From Chitinophagales bacterium (lineage in GTDB: Bacteria > Bacteroidota > Bacteroidia > Chitinophagales > Chitinophagaceae), in the NCBI GenBank assembly GCA_017303415.1, contig JAFLBJ010000001.1, positions 1,488,001 through 1,552,000 of the forward strand: a stretch of DNA of 64,000 nucleotides, written 5' to 3'. Both the position numbers and the translations under genes were made by a program. This document shows positions 34,687 to 44,375 of the stretch, piece after piece (the first letter of the stretch is position 1; every line of letters starts with the position of its first letter). Under the pieces are notes generated by a model. The model saw only the letters and a program-made list of their open reading frames with translations, made no database searches and had not been told where the DNA came from.

Positions 34687-36117
34687 TTAGTATCCGGGAT
34701 TTTGTTCCATATTGTCATTGGCGATCATTTCTGTTTGGGGAACGGGGAGGTTCCAGGCACGACTGCCGGATCCAAGACTGCAAAAGCTGCTGCAGTTTTG
34801 AGTGCGGCTTATACTGCGTGTGGTGCGTTTCAGATCAAAGAAACGATGACCTTCTACCACGAGTTCCTTTCTACGTTCGATGGCAATGGCTATCTGCAAG
34901 GCAGTACCCGATTCCGTTCCTGTGGCGGCATTGCGGGCAGCGCGCAACGCATTAAGGTCAGCCAGTGCGGCGGCATCGAGTCCTTTGTTTGCTCTGGCTT
35001 CGGCACGGATCAGATACATTTCCCCGGTGCGAAATACTTTGTAGTCGGTCACTCCGTCTGGACTGGCACCCGCCGTGGTCTTGGCGAAATACTTATTTAA
35101 TACCATACGCCCGTTTCTATTTACCCAATAGGCTGCGGAACGTACATCAGCCGGATCATACAGGTTCAATAAGGCGCTCACCGGTCTCCAGGATAGCTGG
35201 TCACCCGCAGGTTGATATATCTCTCTCGCCAAAGCGGCATCCCCTGCCTGGAATTTAATGGACCAGACGACCTCCCGGGTAGTTCCATCCTGCCATATCA
35301 ATGGAAACTCCGCGGTATTTGCCAGAGGCCTGGCGGCAATCACCATGCTGGAATATTTTATCGCGCTATCAGCCTCCCCGGCATACAGGTACATTCGGGC
35401 CAGCATGGCATTACAAACCAGTGAATCAATATAGGCCCGGTTGGTGGCAGCTGCGGAACTGATGGATTGTATGGGCTCATCGATATCCGACAGTAGCTCT
35501 TTTGCTATTTTCAGGTCCGCTTCCATGGCATCATAAGTTTGCTCCACTGTCCCTCTGGCAGGCATCAACTCCACGTTGAAAGTGTCTACATAAGGTATAC
35601 CGGGTTCCTGAGAATTACGGGCGTAATCATCCACCCACCAGCGCATGGCTTCAAAATGCATATAAGCGCGCAAGGCTCTTGCCTGTCCTTCAATACGGTT
35701 TACAGTCAGCGGATCGGTTGCCCGGAATCGCTGTAGCCCGCGAAGGGTGATATTAGCTTGCTGAATCACATTATAGACAGCATCCCATCCACCTTGCACC
35801 GAAGCCTCATCCGCTGTGTAGTTCCACCGGAAATAGGGATTCATCGCGCCGAGGTTGGCAGGGCCCCCATAGAAATTGTCTCCGGCTACATCCACGGCAC
35901 AGAGAAAAATACTCCCTCCATTGACGCCGGCATACATACTGTTTTGCTTGAGCCGGTCATAAGCCGCATTCAGGGCAAACTCATAATCACCGACGGTATT
36001 AAAGAACAGGTCCCCATCTATGGTGTGGGTGGGTTTCAGGTCCACCACCTTTTTACAGGAAACAACCACTAAACCTGTTGTAACTATCATCAACAGCAAC
36101 GATATTTTGTTTCTCAT
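34687..36117 (-). CDS. SusD/RagB-family outer-membrane lipoprotein (pair 2)
   Basis: 476 residues. Lipoprotein signal with Cys21 (VVSCKKVVDLKP), TPR-like helices with RALRAYMHFEAMRWWVDDYAR, and the family C-terminus (RKELVVEGHRFFDLKRT ... VPQTEMIANDNMEQNPGY). SusD proteins form the lid on the SusC barrel and bind the substrate. It pairs with the SusC gene ending 80 bp upstream. Confidence 0.93.
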   Translation of the reverse strand: MRNKISLLLMIVTTGLVVVSCKKVVDLKPTHTIDGDLFFNTVGDYEFALNAAYDRLKQNSMYAGVNGGSIFLCAVDVAGDNFYGGPANLGAMNPYFRWNYTADEASVQGGWDAVYNVIQQANITLRGLQRFRATDPLTVNRIEGQARALRAYMHFEAMRWWVDDYARNSQEPGIPYVDTFNVELMPARGTVEQTYDAMEADLKIAKELLSDIDEPIQSISSAAATNRAYIDSLVCNAMLARMYLYAGEADSAIKYSSMVIAARPLANTAEFPLIWQDGTTREVVWSIKFQAGDAALAREIYQPAGDQLSWRPVSALLNLYDPADVRSAAYWVNRNGRMVLNKYFAKTTAGASPDGVTDYKVFRTGEMYLIRAEARANKGLDAAALADLNALRAARNAATGTESGTALQIAIAIERRKELVVEGHRFFDLKRTTRSISRTQNCSSFCSLGSGSRAWNLPVPQTEMIANDNMEQNPGY

Positions 36118-36197
36118 TTGTTGCGTTTTTTATAAAATATTCAAATGCTTATCGCAGAAATGAATAATCAATTATGAATAAATAATATCCTACATGT

Positions 36198-39140
36198 TTA
36201 TAGCCCTACACTTACCCCCATTGTAAACACACGCAATGCCGGATAAACCGCACCGGTTAAGATGCCCGTAAATACTTCGGGGTCATAACCTTTGAAACTG
36301 TACCAGGTATGCAGGTTTTGCGCCTGGGCAAATACACGCAGGTGGGTCATATCCCATTTGCCGAGTAATTTATTGGGCAGGGAATAACTCAGGGTCAGGT
36401 TCCGGAACCGGAGAAAATCTCCTTTTTCCAAAAAGCGTGTAGTTGCTGCCTGAAAATCACTAAAGGGTGAGGGTATATCGGTGATGTCTCCGGGATTCTG
36501 CCATTCACGCAACAGATCGCGATTAAGATTAGAGAACCAGTACTGTGGGTTCTCCAGATCCACCCGCGCCTGATTGAACACCTGGTATCCGTATTGGTAA
36601 GTGAATAGGGCCGAAAGCTCCACACCCATATAAGAAACAGAAGTGCCAAAGCCACCAAAACCTTTGGGGTCAAACTGGCCTACGATCACGGCATCCGAAG
36701 GATCATATACGTTGGTAATGGTTTTCCCATCAGCTTTCAGATACAGGGCATCCCCATTGTCGGGATCAACCCCCGCATACCGGACCAGATAGATACTGTT
36801 GGCCACTGAACCAATACGGTTGATGTTGATACCGGTGATGATCTCATTGTTGCCATCCAGGGCTTTGATGATACTTTGGTTACCTGTCCAGTTAGCAAAC
36901 ACATTCAGGTTCCATCCACCCTGGTTTACCAGGTTGTAATCCAGCGAAAGTTCTATACCGCGGTTTTGCAACTGTCCCAGATTGGTCAGGATACTCCCTA
37001 CGCCATTGGTAGAAGAAAGCAGTCGGTTCAGATAAAGCCCGCGTGTAATGCTGTTAAATAATTCAACGGAACCGGAAAGCCGGTTTTTCATCGTGGTAAA
37101 TTCTACACCCAGGTTAGCAGTGGTTCTTGTCTCCCAGCTTAACTGATCTTTTCTCAGGTTGACCAGTGATAATCCCGGAGCACCATTGTACGACACGGGT
37201 CCAAACTGTTCCAGCGCTTCGTATGAGTTACCAATATCTGCGTTACCGGCAGAACCATAACTGAATTTGAGTTTAAGGTTATTGAAAACCTGTTGTTGTT
37301 GCATAAAGGGTTCGGCCGTAACAGCCCAACCCAAACCGATTCCGCCGTAGTTAACAAACTTGTTGCCTTCGGCCAGACGTGAACTTCCATCTCTTCTTCC
37401 GGTCAGGTTTACAAAATATTTTCCCTGGTAATCATAATTGGCAATGGTGAAATAAGATAACAGCGCATCTTCAGTAACATTTCCATTGACGACTGGTATA
37501 TAATTATTGGTGGCATTGCCAGGGGTAATACCCGAGGCATTGCGGATGGGTCCCACCAAACCAAAACCAAAGAAACCATTGGTTTCGGTTTTACGTTTAA
37601 CGATCTCCTGGTAAAGACCGATTCCCCAATTGTGGTCACCTGATTTTCTTTCATATTGCAGGGAAGTGGTCCCCGTGGTACGCACTCTTCTCAGATTGGT
37701 TACTTGCAAGGCGCCTCCGCCACCGGGAACCACATTATTTTCCTGTGTGTTGCGGTCAATATAATTTTCTCCCTGGTTATCGGTAAAATCAATACCCCAT
37801 TGGGTACGGGCAGAAAGCCCTTTCATAAACGGTGCCCGGTATTCAATACTGGCCACACCAATACCTTTGAGTTGCCTGTTCTTGTTTGTATTCAAAAAAA
37901 GCTCTGGTAAAGGGTTGGGGTTTCCACCCGGGTCAAGCAGGTTAAAACTGCCATCTGGTAAATAGGGTGTGATATAGGGTAGGGTCCACCGGTATGCATT
38001 CAACGGCGTGGAGATGACATTGTCATTCTCATCGGTATTGGTGGCCGTGGATACACCCAGGGTGGTGGACAAACTGAATTTAACTGCACCGGCAGTATGA
38101 TCGAGGTTGACGCGGCCGGTATATCGGCGAAGAGAGGTAGCACGTACCAGCCCCTGCTGATCAAATACCGAACCGGAAAGAAAGAAACGGGTTTTATCGT
38201 TTCCACCGGTAGCACTCAACACATGTTGTTGGGTTTTGGCCTTACGGAAAACGGCATCATCCCAATTGGCGACGATCTTCGACAAACTATCCACATCATC
38301 GGGTGACCAACCAAATGGGTTGAGTCCATCGGGGCGGTCGTAAAACAACTCATAATCCAGTTTTTCCCGTGAGGTCATCAGGTCGAGTTGACTCTTGGGT
38401 AAGGTTTGTGTGCCATATTGAAAATCATAACTCAACCGGGTCTTTGCATTTTTTCCCCGCCGTGTGGTGATCACGATAACGCCATTGGCACCCCGTGAAC
38501 CGTATTGGGCTGTTGCGACCGCATCTTTTAATACATTGTAGGTTTCAATGTCGGCCGGATTGATACCCTGGAAATCAGCCCCGGTCACCTGAATTCCATC
38601 AACAATATAGAGTGGTTGAGTACCACCCAATACAGAGCCTTTTCCGCGAATGGTGACCGATGCGGCGGAACCGGGTTGCCCGCTTTGACTTTGGATCAAC
38701 AGGCCGGGTGAACGTCCCTGTAATAACTGATCAAAGGAACCAATGGGTTGCAGGTTGACATCAGAACCGGATATCCGGGCAACAGAACCCGTGTATTGTT
38801 TTCGCGTTTGAGTGGTATATCCGGTTACAACCACTTCCTGCAGATTGGCCAGAACGGGTTCGAGGGTCACATCAAGGGTGCTGGCATTGGCAACGACCTC
38901 CTTTGGCGTATACCCCACCATGGTGAATACGAGTACAGCATTGTTGGCGGCATTGATGCGGTAGCGCCCTTCATTATCGGAGGATGTACCGCCATCTGTC
39001 CCCTTGATACTGATACTGACACCGGCAAGCGGAATGCCGGAAGAAGCCATGACCCGACCCTGTACTACCTGCTGGGCAATTGCCAGTGAAGAGAACAGGA
39101 GAAAGGCAGATAGACAAAGAAGTAAAGATTTGAATCGCAT
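36198..39140 (-). CDS. SusC/RagA TonB-linked receptor (pair 2)
   Basis: 980 residues. Signal peptide (FKSLLLCLSAFLLFSSLAIA), carboxypeptidase-like domain (VVQGRVMASSGIPLAGVSIS), plug domain with the SusC signature GANGVIVITTRRGK and LYIVDGIQV, and a 22-strand-type barrel. It imports oligomers using TonB energy together with its SusD. No FecR-interacting N-terminal secretin/TonB (STN) domain is present, so anti-sigma signalling through this receptor is unlikely. Confidence 0.94.
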   Translation of the reverse strand: MRFKSLLLCLSAFLLFSSLAIAQQVVQGRVMASSGIPLAGVSISIKGTDGGTSSDNEGRYRINAANNAVLVFTMVGYTPKEVVANASTLDVTLEPVLANLQEVVVTGYTTQTRKQYTGSVARISGSDVNLQPIGSFDQLLQGRSPGLLIQSQSGQPGSAASVTIRGKGSVLGGTQPLYIVDGIQVTGADFQGINPADIETYNVLKDAVATAQYGSRGANGVIVITTRRGKNAKTRLSYDFQYGTQTLPKSQLDLMTSREKLDYELFYDRPDGLNPFGWSPDDVDSLSKIVANWDDAVFRKAKTQQHVLSATGGNDKTRFFLSGSVFDQQGLVRATSLRRYTGRVNLDHTAGAVKFSLSTTLGVSTATNTDENDNVISTPLNAYRWTLPYITPYLPDGSFNLLDPGGNPNPLPELFLNTNKNRQLKGIGVASIEYRAPFMKGLSARTQWGIDFTDNQGENYIDRNTQENNVVPGGGGALQVTNLRRVRTTGTTSLQYERKSGDHNWGIGLYQEIVKRKTETNGFFGFGLVGPIRNASGITPGNATNNYIPVVNGNVTEDALLSYFTIANYDYQGKYFVNLTGRRDGSSRLAEGNKFVNYGGIGLGWAVTAEPFMQQQQVFNNLKLKFSYGSAGNADIGNSYEALEQFGPVSYNGAPGLSLVNLRKDQLSWETRTTANLGVEFTTMKNRLSGSVELFNSITRGLYLNRLLSSTNGVGSILTNLGQLQNRGIELSLDYNLVNQGGWNLNVFANWTGNQSIIKALDGNNEIITGININRIGSVANSIYLVRYAGVDPDNGDALYLKADGKTITNVYDPSDAVIVGQFDPKGFGGFGTSVSYMGVELSALFTYQYGYQVFNQARVDLENPQYWFSNLNRDLLREWQNPGDITDIPSPFSDFQAATTRFLEKGDFLRFRNLTLSYSLPNKLLGKWDMTHLRVFAQAQNLHTWYSFKGYDPEVFTGILTGAVYPALRVFTMGVSVGL

Positions 39141-39184
39141 GAGCAGTGAATTAAAAGATGGGAAAGAGGTTAGGGGAATCAGGG

Positions 39185-39258
39185 AATTTGAGGATTTGGG
39201 AATTTGAAAATGAACGACTCTCCATTTTCAAATCCCCAAATCCTCGAATCCTCAAATT
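39185..39258. repeat. Inverted repeat with arms differing by one repeat unit
   Basis: The left arm 39185-39212 (28 nt) and right arm 39223-39258 (36 nt) are reverse complements except that the right arm has one extra 8-nt block (attcgagg on the complement). Units are aatttgagg/aaatcc-like. It separates SusD of pair 1 from SusC of pair 2 inside the presumed operon. Confidence 0.85.
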
Positions 39259-39267
39259 GTACATTCA

Positions 39268-40743
39268 TCACGGGTTCTGATCCGCCGCAGGTATATTGAT
39301 ATTGGCATCCAATTCAGACTGAGGTAATTGATAATAATACCTTTTATCTCCAACTGGCAGGGTAAGAACGGCATCCGCCCTATGGTTACTTCCGGTACGA
39401 TCCACCGCAATTTTCCAACGACGGAAATCATTCAGGTTAAATCCTTCACCCCACAACTCAATCCGGCGATGCGTGCGGATCTCATCAACCAACACATCTC
39501 CGCTATTGGTGGAAAGGGTGTATGCGGCATCTCTTTTACTGACCAGATCATACAATACCTGACGTGCCTGCACTTCCTGACCAGACATGGCAAGCGCTTC
39601 CGCTTCGATGAGATACATTTCAGCTACACGCATGTACACATAGTCGCCTACCCAGGCACCCGGGTCACGAAACTTCAATTGCACATAAGCAGGTAAACCT
39701 GGAACACTCGGGGTAACCGGGCTGTTGAAATTATTTTTTCGAACATCGGTCGCCGGGATCTTGTCATAAAGTTTTCTGGAGATGGCTTTATATATTCCAA
39801 GGGCACCTGCATAACCCGGACTGGTATTATCCATATGAGAGAAGAACGAAGCGAAGATGGTAGACGTATTACTGTTCAGATCACCACCCCACATCCATTC
39901 GGGGTTATTGATATCACTAAAACCCGCCGTGTACTGTGCGGTGCTCATCAGGCTTAATCCCTGACGGGCAGCAGCGGCCTGGGTAGCAGCATCCGACCAT
40001 CTTTCCATATTCAAATAAGCACGGGCCAGCATACCTCTGGCCGCTGCCTGGTTCACCTGTTCTTTGCTTGTCCTTGTCCATCCCGCAAGCAGATCAATGG
40101 CCTTGGTCAGGTCCGCTTCAATTTGGGTATACACATCTGTCAGTGTACCGCGGCCTTTTGAGCTCAGGTCAGAGGATGAAGTGTAAATGGGAACACCTTT
40201 GGCCATTTCATTTCCTTTATAAGTAACCTGGAACAGTTGGGCCAGGTTCAGATAACTCCATCCGCGTAAAGCCAGCGCCTGTCCGGCTATCGATTTCAAA
40301 GCAGGATCAGTTGTATTCAGATCGATCGGTGCCAGTATTTGATTGGCACTATAGATGATGCGGTAATAAAAATTCCAATTGGTAAAAACACGGGCAAAAG
40401 TGGCCTGACGGTCATCCACCAGATAGTCAAACCCAAACCAGTGATGCGCTGTTTGCACCATATCTTCCGCGGTCAGATCTGTACTCAGGTCGATCGATTT
40501 TTGTCCAAAGTCATCATGACGCCCGGCGGCACGCAGGGCCGTGTTGTAGCTATACATATAGGTATAGATACCGGAGATCTGTCCTTTCGAGATCACCGCT
40601 CCTATCTCGGGAGCCACATCAAAGGCCTCGCGTAACTGGTCTTCAAGTACAATCCCATCAGGACGGGTATCCAGAAATCCCTTCTTACATCCGGCAATGA
40701 CCAGGAGAAGAAGTGTTGGTATGATCAGAAATTTTTTCTTCAT
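39268..40743 (-). CDS. SusD/RagB-family outer-membrane lipoprotein (pair 1)
   Basis: 491 residues. Lipoprotein signal with Cys19 (LLVIAGCKKGFLDTRPDG), the GQALALRGWSYLNLAQLFQ helix, TPR-like middle (AARGMLARAYLNMERWSDA) and C-terminal RRIELWGEGFNLNDFRRWK and PQSELDANINI. It pairs with the large SusC gene ending 12 bp upstream on the same strand. Confidence 0.94.
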   Translation of the reverse strand: MKKKFLIIPTLLLLVIAGCKKGFLDTRPDGIVLEDQLREAFDVAPEIGAVISKGQISGIYTYMYSYNTALRAAGRHDDFGQKSIDLSTDLTAEDMVQTAHHWFGFDYLVDDRQATFARVFTNWNFYYRIIYSANQILAPIDLNTTDPALKSIAGQALALRGWSYLNLAQLFQVTYKGNEMAKGVPIYTSSSDLSSKGRGTLTDVYTQIEADLTKAIDLLAGWTRTSKEQVNQAAARGMLARAYLNMERWSDAATQAAAARQGLSLMSTAQYTAGFSDINNPEWMWGGDLNSNTSTIFASFFSHMDNTSPGYAGALGIYKAISRKLYDKIPATDVRKNNFNSPVTPSVPGLPAYVQLKFRDPGAWVGDYVYMRVAEMYLIEAEALAMSGQEVQARQVLYDLVSKRDAAYTLSTNSGDVLVDEIRTHRRIELWGEGFNLNDFRRWKIAVDRTGSNHRADAVLTLPVGDKRYYYQLPQSELDANINIPAADQNP

Positions 40744-40755
40744 GATTTTTCGGTT

Positions 40756-43700
40756 TTAGAATGAGAAGTTGACACCGGCCGAAATGGTCCGGATCGGGGC
40801 ATAACCATTAAATGTATTTCCGATAAAACTTTGACGGGTATCCAGTCCCTGACGTTTGGTAGACAGGAATACATTATCAGCTACCATATACACGCGAATG
40901 GAGGAGAATCCGTATTTGGTCAATGTACTGTTCGGGAAAGAATAGCCCAGGGTGATATTACGCAGGGCGATATAATCCGAACGGATCAGGAAACGATCAG
41001 AGGTTTGGTTGGCATCCTGATAGTTCTCTGAGATCCTTGGGATCATACTTCCGGTATTGGAAGGAGACCAGGCACCGATGATATCCTTATGCCAGGTGGT
41101 GATATCGGTGGAACCCGATTGCATCAGTCCCTGATAGGTAGCATCATAGGTCCAGCCACCCAATCCGTAACTCGCGATCGCGCTTAAGTCAAAGTTTTTA
41201 TAACGTACCGTTGTATTGAAACCTCCGGTGATATCCGGAACAGCGGTCTTACCGGTATAGTAACGTTGTGCATTAGAAAAGGCATTGGTCGTGATCTTCT
41301 TTCCGGTAGGTTGACCATTGGCATCCAGCTCATCCCGATAGTACAAGGCTTTTCCATCGGCCGGATCTACACCGGCAAACTGCCAGAGAAAATACTCATA
41401 GGGGTCTTTACCCACAGCGAGACGGAAATTGGCGCCAGGAGTGCCAATACGACCAGGAGGCAGGGTGTTGGTACCTACAAATTCATCCGGTAGTTCCTTC
41501 ACACTTGTTTTATAATGCGTACCATTGAGACCCAGTGTCCATTTCAGGTCCTTTTTATTGATGACCTGTACATTGAGATCAAATTCGATCCCTTTCAAAC
41601 TGATGGTACCAAAGTTTTGTGCCCGGGTTTGTACACCAGTTGATGGGGCGACCGGTACATTGAACAACATATCCTGTACATCCCGGTTGAAATACTCTAT
41701 GGAGCCCTGGAGTCGACGGAAGAGCGAGAATTCTAAACCAATATCCAGGTTACGGTTCTTTTCCCAGGTGATATCCTTGTTGCCGATATAGTCTGGTTTG
41801 ATGTTCGCGCTACCAGAGGTGACAACTACGTATTGGGTGGAATAAGGATAATAATTAAATACGCCCGGGTTAAGAGTACCGGCAGGGTAGAGGATGGCAT
41901 CATTACCCACCAGTCCATAATCGGCTTTAATTTTCAATTGGTCAATAAAGTCGATATTCTTGATAAAGGGCTCTTCACTCAAAACATATCCGGCACCTAC
42001 AGACCAGAAATTACCCCAGCGGTTATCGGGGTGGAAACGAGAAGAGCCATCCCGACGGATACTGGCACTCAGCAGATATTTACCATCAAAATCGTATTGT
42101 GCACGGGCAAACCAGCTTTCAATATTATGGTTAACACGGCCCGACTGGGCATCCACTACTTTGGCGGCGGAGCCCAATTCGGTCAATCCGGGTAACATGA
42201 AGATCTCCTTGGTAGCAAATGAATTTTCGGATATCAATTCATAGGATTCATGTCCTACAAGTAAGTCGAGGTTATGATTATCACGAATGGTCTTTTTATA
42301 ATTGACCAATTGGTTCATTAACTGGGTCGTAATCTTGTTTTGTGTCAGCGTACCTCTTCCCTGTACACCTACTTGTCCGGCTATGATACCGGCATTTCCA
42401 TACAGGGGGTTCTGGTTACGTATCTGCCGGCTTCCCCGGTAATCATAACTATAGTTCAGGGTGATGGTCAGGTCCTTGATGGGATTGATGGCCACAAAAC
42501 TCCGGGTATTGATATTGTCTGCTTTTCTGTAGATATCATCGAGGTCGAGTGTGGCGCGGGGATTTTCCGTTGCGCTAAACCGACGTACGCCCATGGAGTG
42601 GGGGTTACCACCAATGTCTCCAAAATCATAATAGGGATTGCCTTTTGGATCGAGGACATAATCCCCATTGGCATCACGGGTATATATGGGGTAAATAGGG
42701 GCCACATTCCGGGTCCAGAAGAACATGTTCTGGTACGAGTTATTATTTAGTGCCGCATCCAGGGTATTGTCCTGGTTTGTTTTGGCATAATTCGTATTCA
42801 ATCCCAGTTTCAGCCAGTTGTTTACTTTTTGTTCCAGGTTCAGGCGGGCGGTGATCCGTTCAAATCCTGTTTTGATCACGATACCCCCGTCATCCAGGTA
42901 GCCCAGCGAAAAGAGATAGGAGGTTTTGTCCGCGCTTCCGCTCATGGTAGCTACATATTCCTGACGAAGCCGGTTATTAAATAGTTCATCTTCCCAGTCG
43001 TCATAGTATTTCAGACTCGCGCTGGAGTTCAATTTTCCGGTTACGGGATCGATCACGGTTTGACCAGCGGGAACGGAATAGGGATTGTAGCGATCGAGGC
43101 GTCCGTTACCTGGTCCAAACATGGCATTGGAGGCAAAGGCACCGGCGGCGGCTTCAGTAAGGGGATTTGTTGCCCTAAACATCGCTTCATGTTTAATGTA
43201 TTGCCAGTACACTTCCAGGTATTGACCCGGGTCACGGATCACATCATATTCCGGAACACCACGGGTGTTAACACCCCAGCGGGCCTGGATATCAAACCGG
43301 GCCTTACCCTTTCCTTTCTTGGTGGTTACAATGATGACTCCATTCGAAGCCCGGCTTCCATAAAGGGCGGTGGCCGAAGCGCCTTTTTGTACCGAAACGG
43401 ATTCAACATCGGCAGGGTTGATGGCATTGATATCCCCGTTGTAGGGAACGCCATCCACTACCCAGAGTGGGGTATTGTCCAGACTGATGGAACCCAAACC
43501 GCGCAGGATAATGTTCTGCCCCGAACCCGGTTGACCCGAATTCGCGGAAACACGTACGCCTGGTAACATCCCTTCAAAGGCGCGACTGAGATTCGACACC
43601 TGTTGTTTGTTAATGTCAGCAGCCTTCATTTCTGAAACTGAGCCGGTGAAGGTCTTTTTGGTGGTGGTACCATAGGCCACGACCACCACTTCTTCGAGCG

Positions 43701-43992
43701 ACTTTCCGGAGGGGGCCAACCGGATATTGTACGCGGAGGAGGAGGTGAGGGGGATTTCCTGGGTGGCTTTTCCCACAAAAGAGACAACAAGTGTTCGGGC
43801 GTCGGCGTCGAGTGCCAGGGAGAACTGACCGGAGGCATCCGTACTGGCGCCGGTGCCGGTCTCCTTGATCATAACCGAGGCATTGGCAACCGGAATACCG
43901 TTTTCATCGGTCACCTTGCCGGTGATCACCCGTTGGGCGTACACCTGCATCATAAAAAATAGACATGTGACTAGCAGTGGTAGTTTTTTCAT
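40756..43992 (-). CDS. SusC/RagA TonB-linked receptor (pair 1)
   Basis: 1078 residues. Signal peptide (KKLPLLVTCLFFMMQVYA), carboxypeptidase-like domain (VITGKVTDENGIPVANASVM), plug with LWVVDGVPYNGDINAINPADVESV-type region and SRASNGVIIVTTKKGKG, and a long beta-barrel ending in the aromatic residue Phe. It is the first gene of the minus-strand Sus-like operon and faces a divergent LytS kinase gene 384 bp away, a plausible regulator. Confidence 0.94.
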   Translation of the reverse strand: MKKLPLLVTCLFFMMQVYAQRVITGKVTDENGIPVANASVMIKETGTGASTDASGQFSLALDADARTLVVSFVGKATQEIPLTSSSAYNIRLAPSGKSLEEVVVVAYGTTTKKTFTGSVSEMKAADINKQQVSNLSRAFEGMLPGVRVSANSGQPGSGQNIILRGLGSISLDNTPLWVVDGVPYNGDINAINPADVESVSVQKGASATALYGSRASNGVIIVTTKKGKGKARFDIQARWGVNTRGVPEYDVIRDPGQYLEVYWQYIKHEAMFRATNPLTEAAAGAFASNAMFGPGNGRLDRYNPYSVPAGQTVIDPVTGKLNSSASLKYYDDWEDELFNNRLRQEYVATMSGSADKTSYLFSLGYLDDGGIVIKTGFERITARLNLEQKVNNWLKLGLNTNYAKTNQDNTLDAALNNNSYQNMFFWTRNVAPIYPIYTRDANGDYVLDPKGNPYYDFGDIGGNPHSMGVRRFSATENPRATLDLDDIYRKADNINTRSFVAINPIKDLTITLNYSYDYRGSRQIRNQNPLYGNAGIIAGQVGVQGRGTLTQNKITTQLMNQLVNYKKTIRDNHNLDLLVGHESYELISENSFATKEIFMLPGLTELGSAAKVVDAQSGRVNHNIESWFARAQYDFDGKYLLSASIRRDGSSRFHPDNRWGNFWSVGAGYVLSEEPFIKNIDFIDQLKIKADYGLVGNDAILYPAGTLNPGVFNYYPYSTQYVVVTSGSANIKPDYIGNKDITWEKNRNLDIGLEFSLFRRLQGSIEYFNRDVQDMLFNVPVAPSTGVQTRAQNFGTISLKGIEFDLNVQVINKKDLKWTLGLNGTHYKTSVKELPDEFVGTNTLPPGRIGTPGANFRLAVGKDPYEYFLWQFAGVDPADGKALYYRDELDANGQPTGKKITTNAFSNAQRYYTGKTAVPDITGGFNTTVRYKNFDLSAIASYGLGGWTYDATYQGLMQSGSTDITTWHKDIIGAWSPSNTGSMIPRISENYQDANQTSDRFLIRSDYIALRNITLGYSFPNSTLTKYGFSSIRVYMVADNVFLSTKRQGLDTRQSFIGNTFNGYAPIRTISAGVNFSF

Positions 43993-44375
43993 ATCCGATT
44001 AATTGATTAATAAAAAAAAGCAAGGCAACAATTATCGTGTTAATGCTCCGTGGAAATTTTTGTTAGTTACTGAACCGTGAAAAACAGCATCTGAAGCCCG
44101 TGTACGAAATATGGAGTTTAATGGAATTGTCATTTTATATATGTGATGCAGCGTTATTTTAGCCGCCGAGGTCAGAAAGAATAATTCAGTTAGTTATTGG
44201 TCCTGTTCAAACTCCTTCCTTTGTCCATACCATTCGTAATTGATTTTTTCCGACTCAAATAATTTGGCTATTGCTTAACGGGCTTTACTGATAGATTTGA
44301 ATGACCTGAACGTTCGACGAGGAAAGTTGAATCAACCCATAAACCAAACCAGAACCCAATAAACCAATTGCTGAC
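43993..44375. other. Divergent intergenic region, SusC versus LytS
   Basis: These 383 bp separate the divergent SusC and LytS genes and should hold both promoters. An A-rich stretch lies immediately upstream of susC. A TTATTTTAG -7-like motif occurs near 44153. I see no heptamer palindrome, no small ORF with good features and no convincing RNA element here, in contrast to most other gaps. Confidence 0.5.

Noticed and set aside
33745..43992. Complete polysaccharide utilization locus
   Set aside because: SusC/D pairs are present but no carbohydrate-active enzyme is encoded nearby, so the term is not justified from this window.
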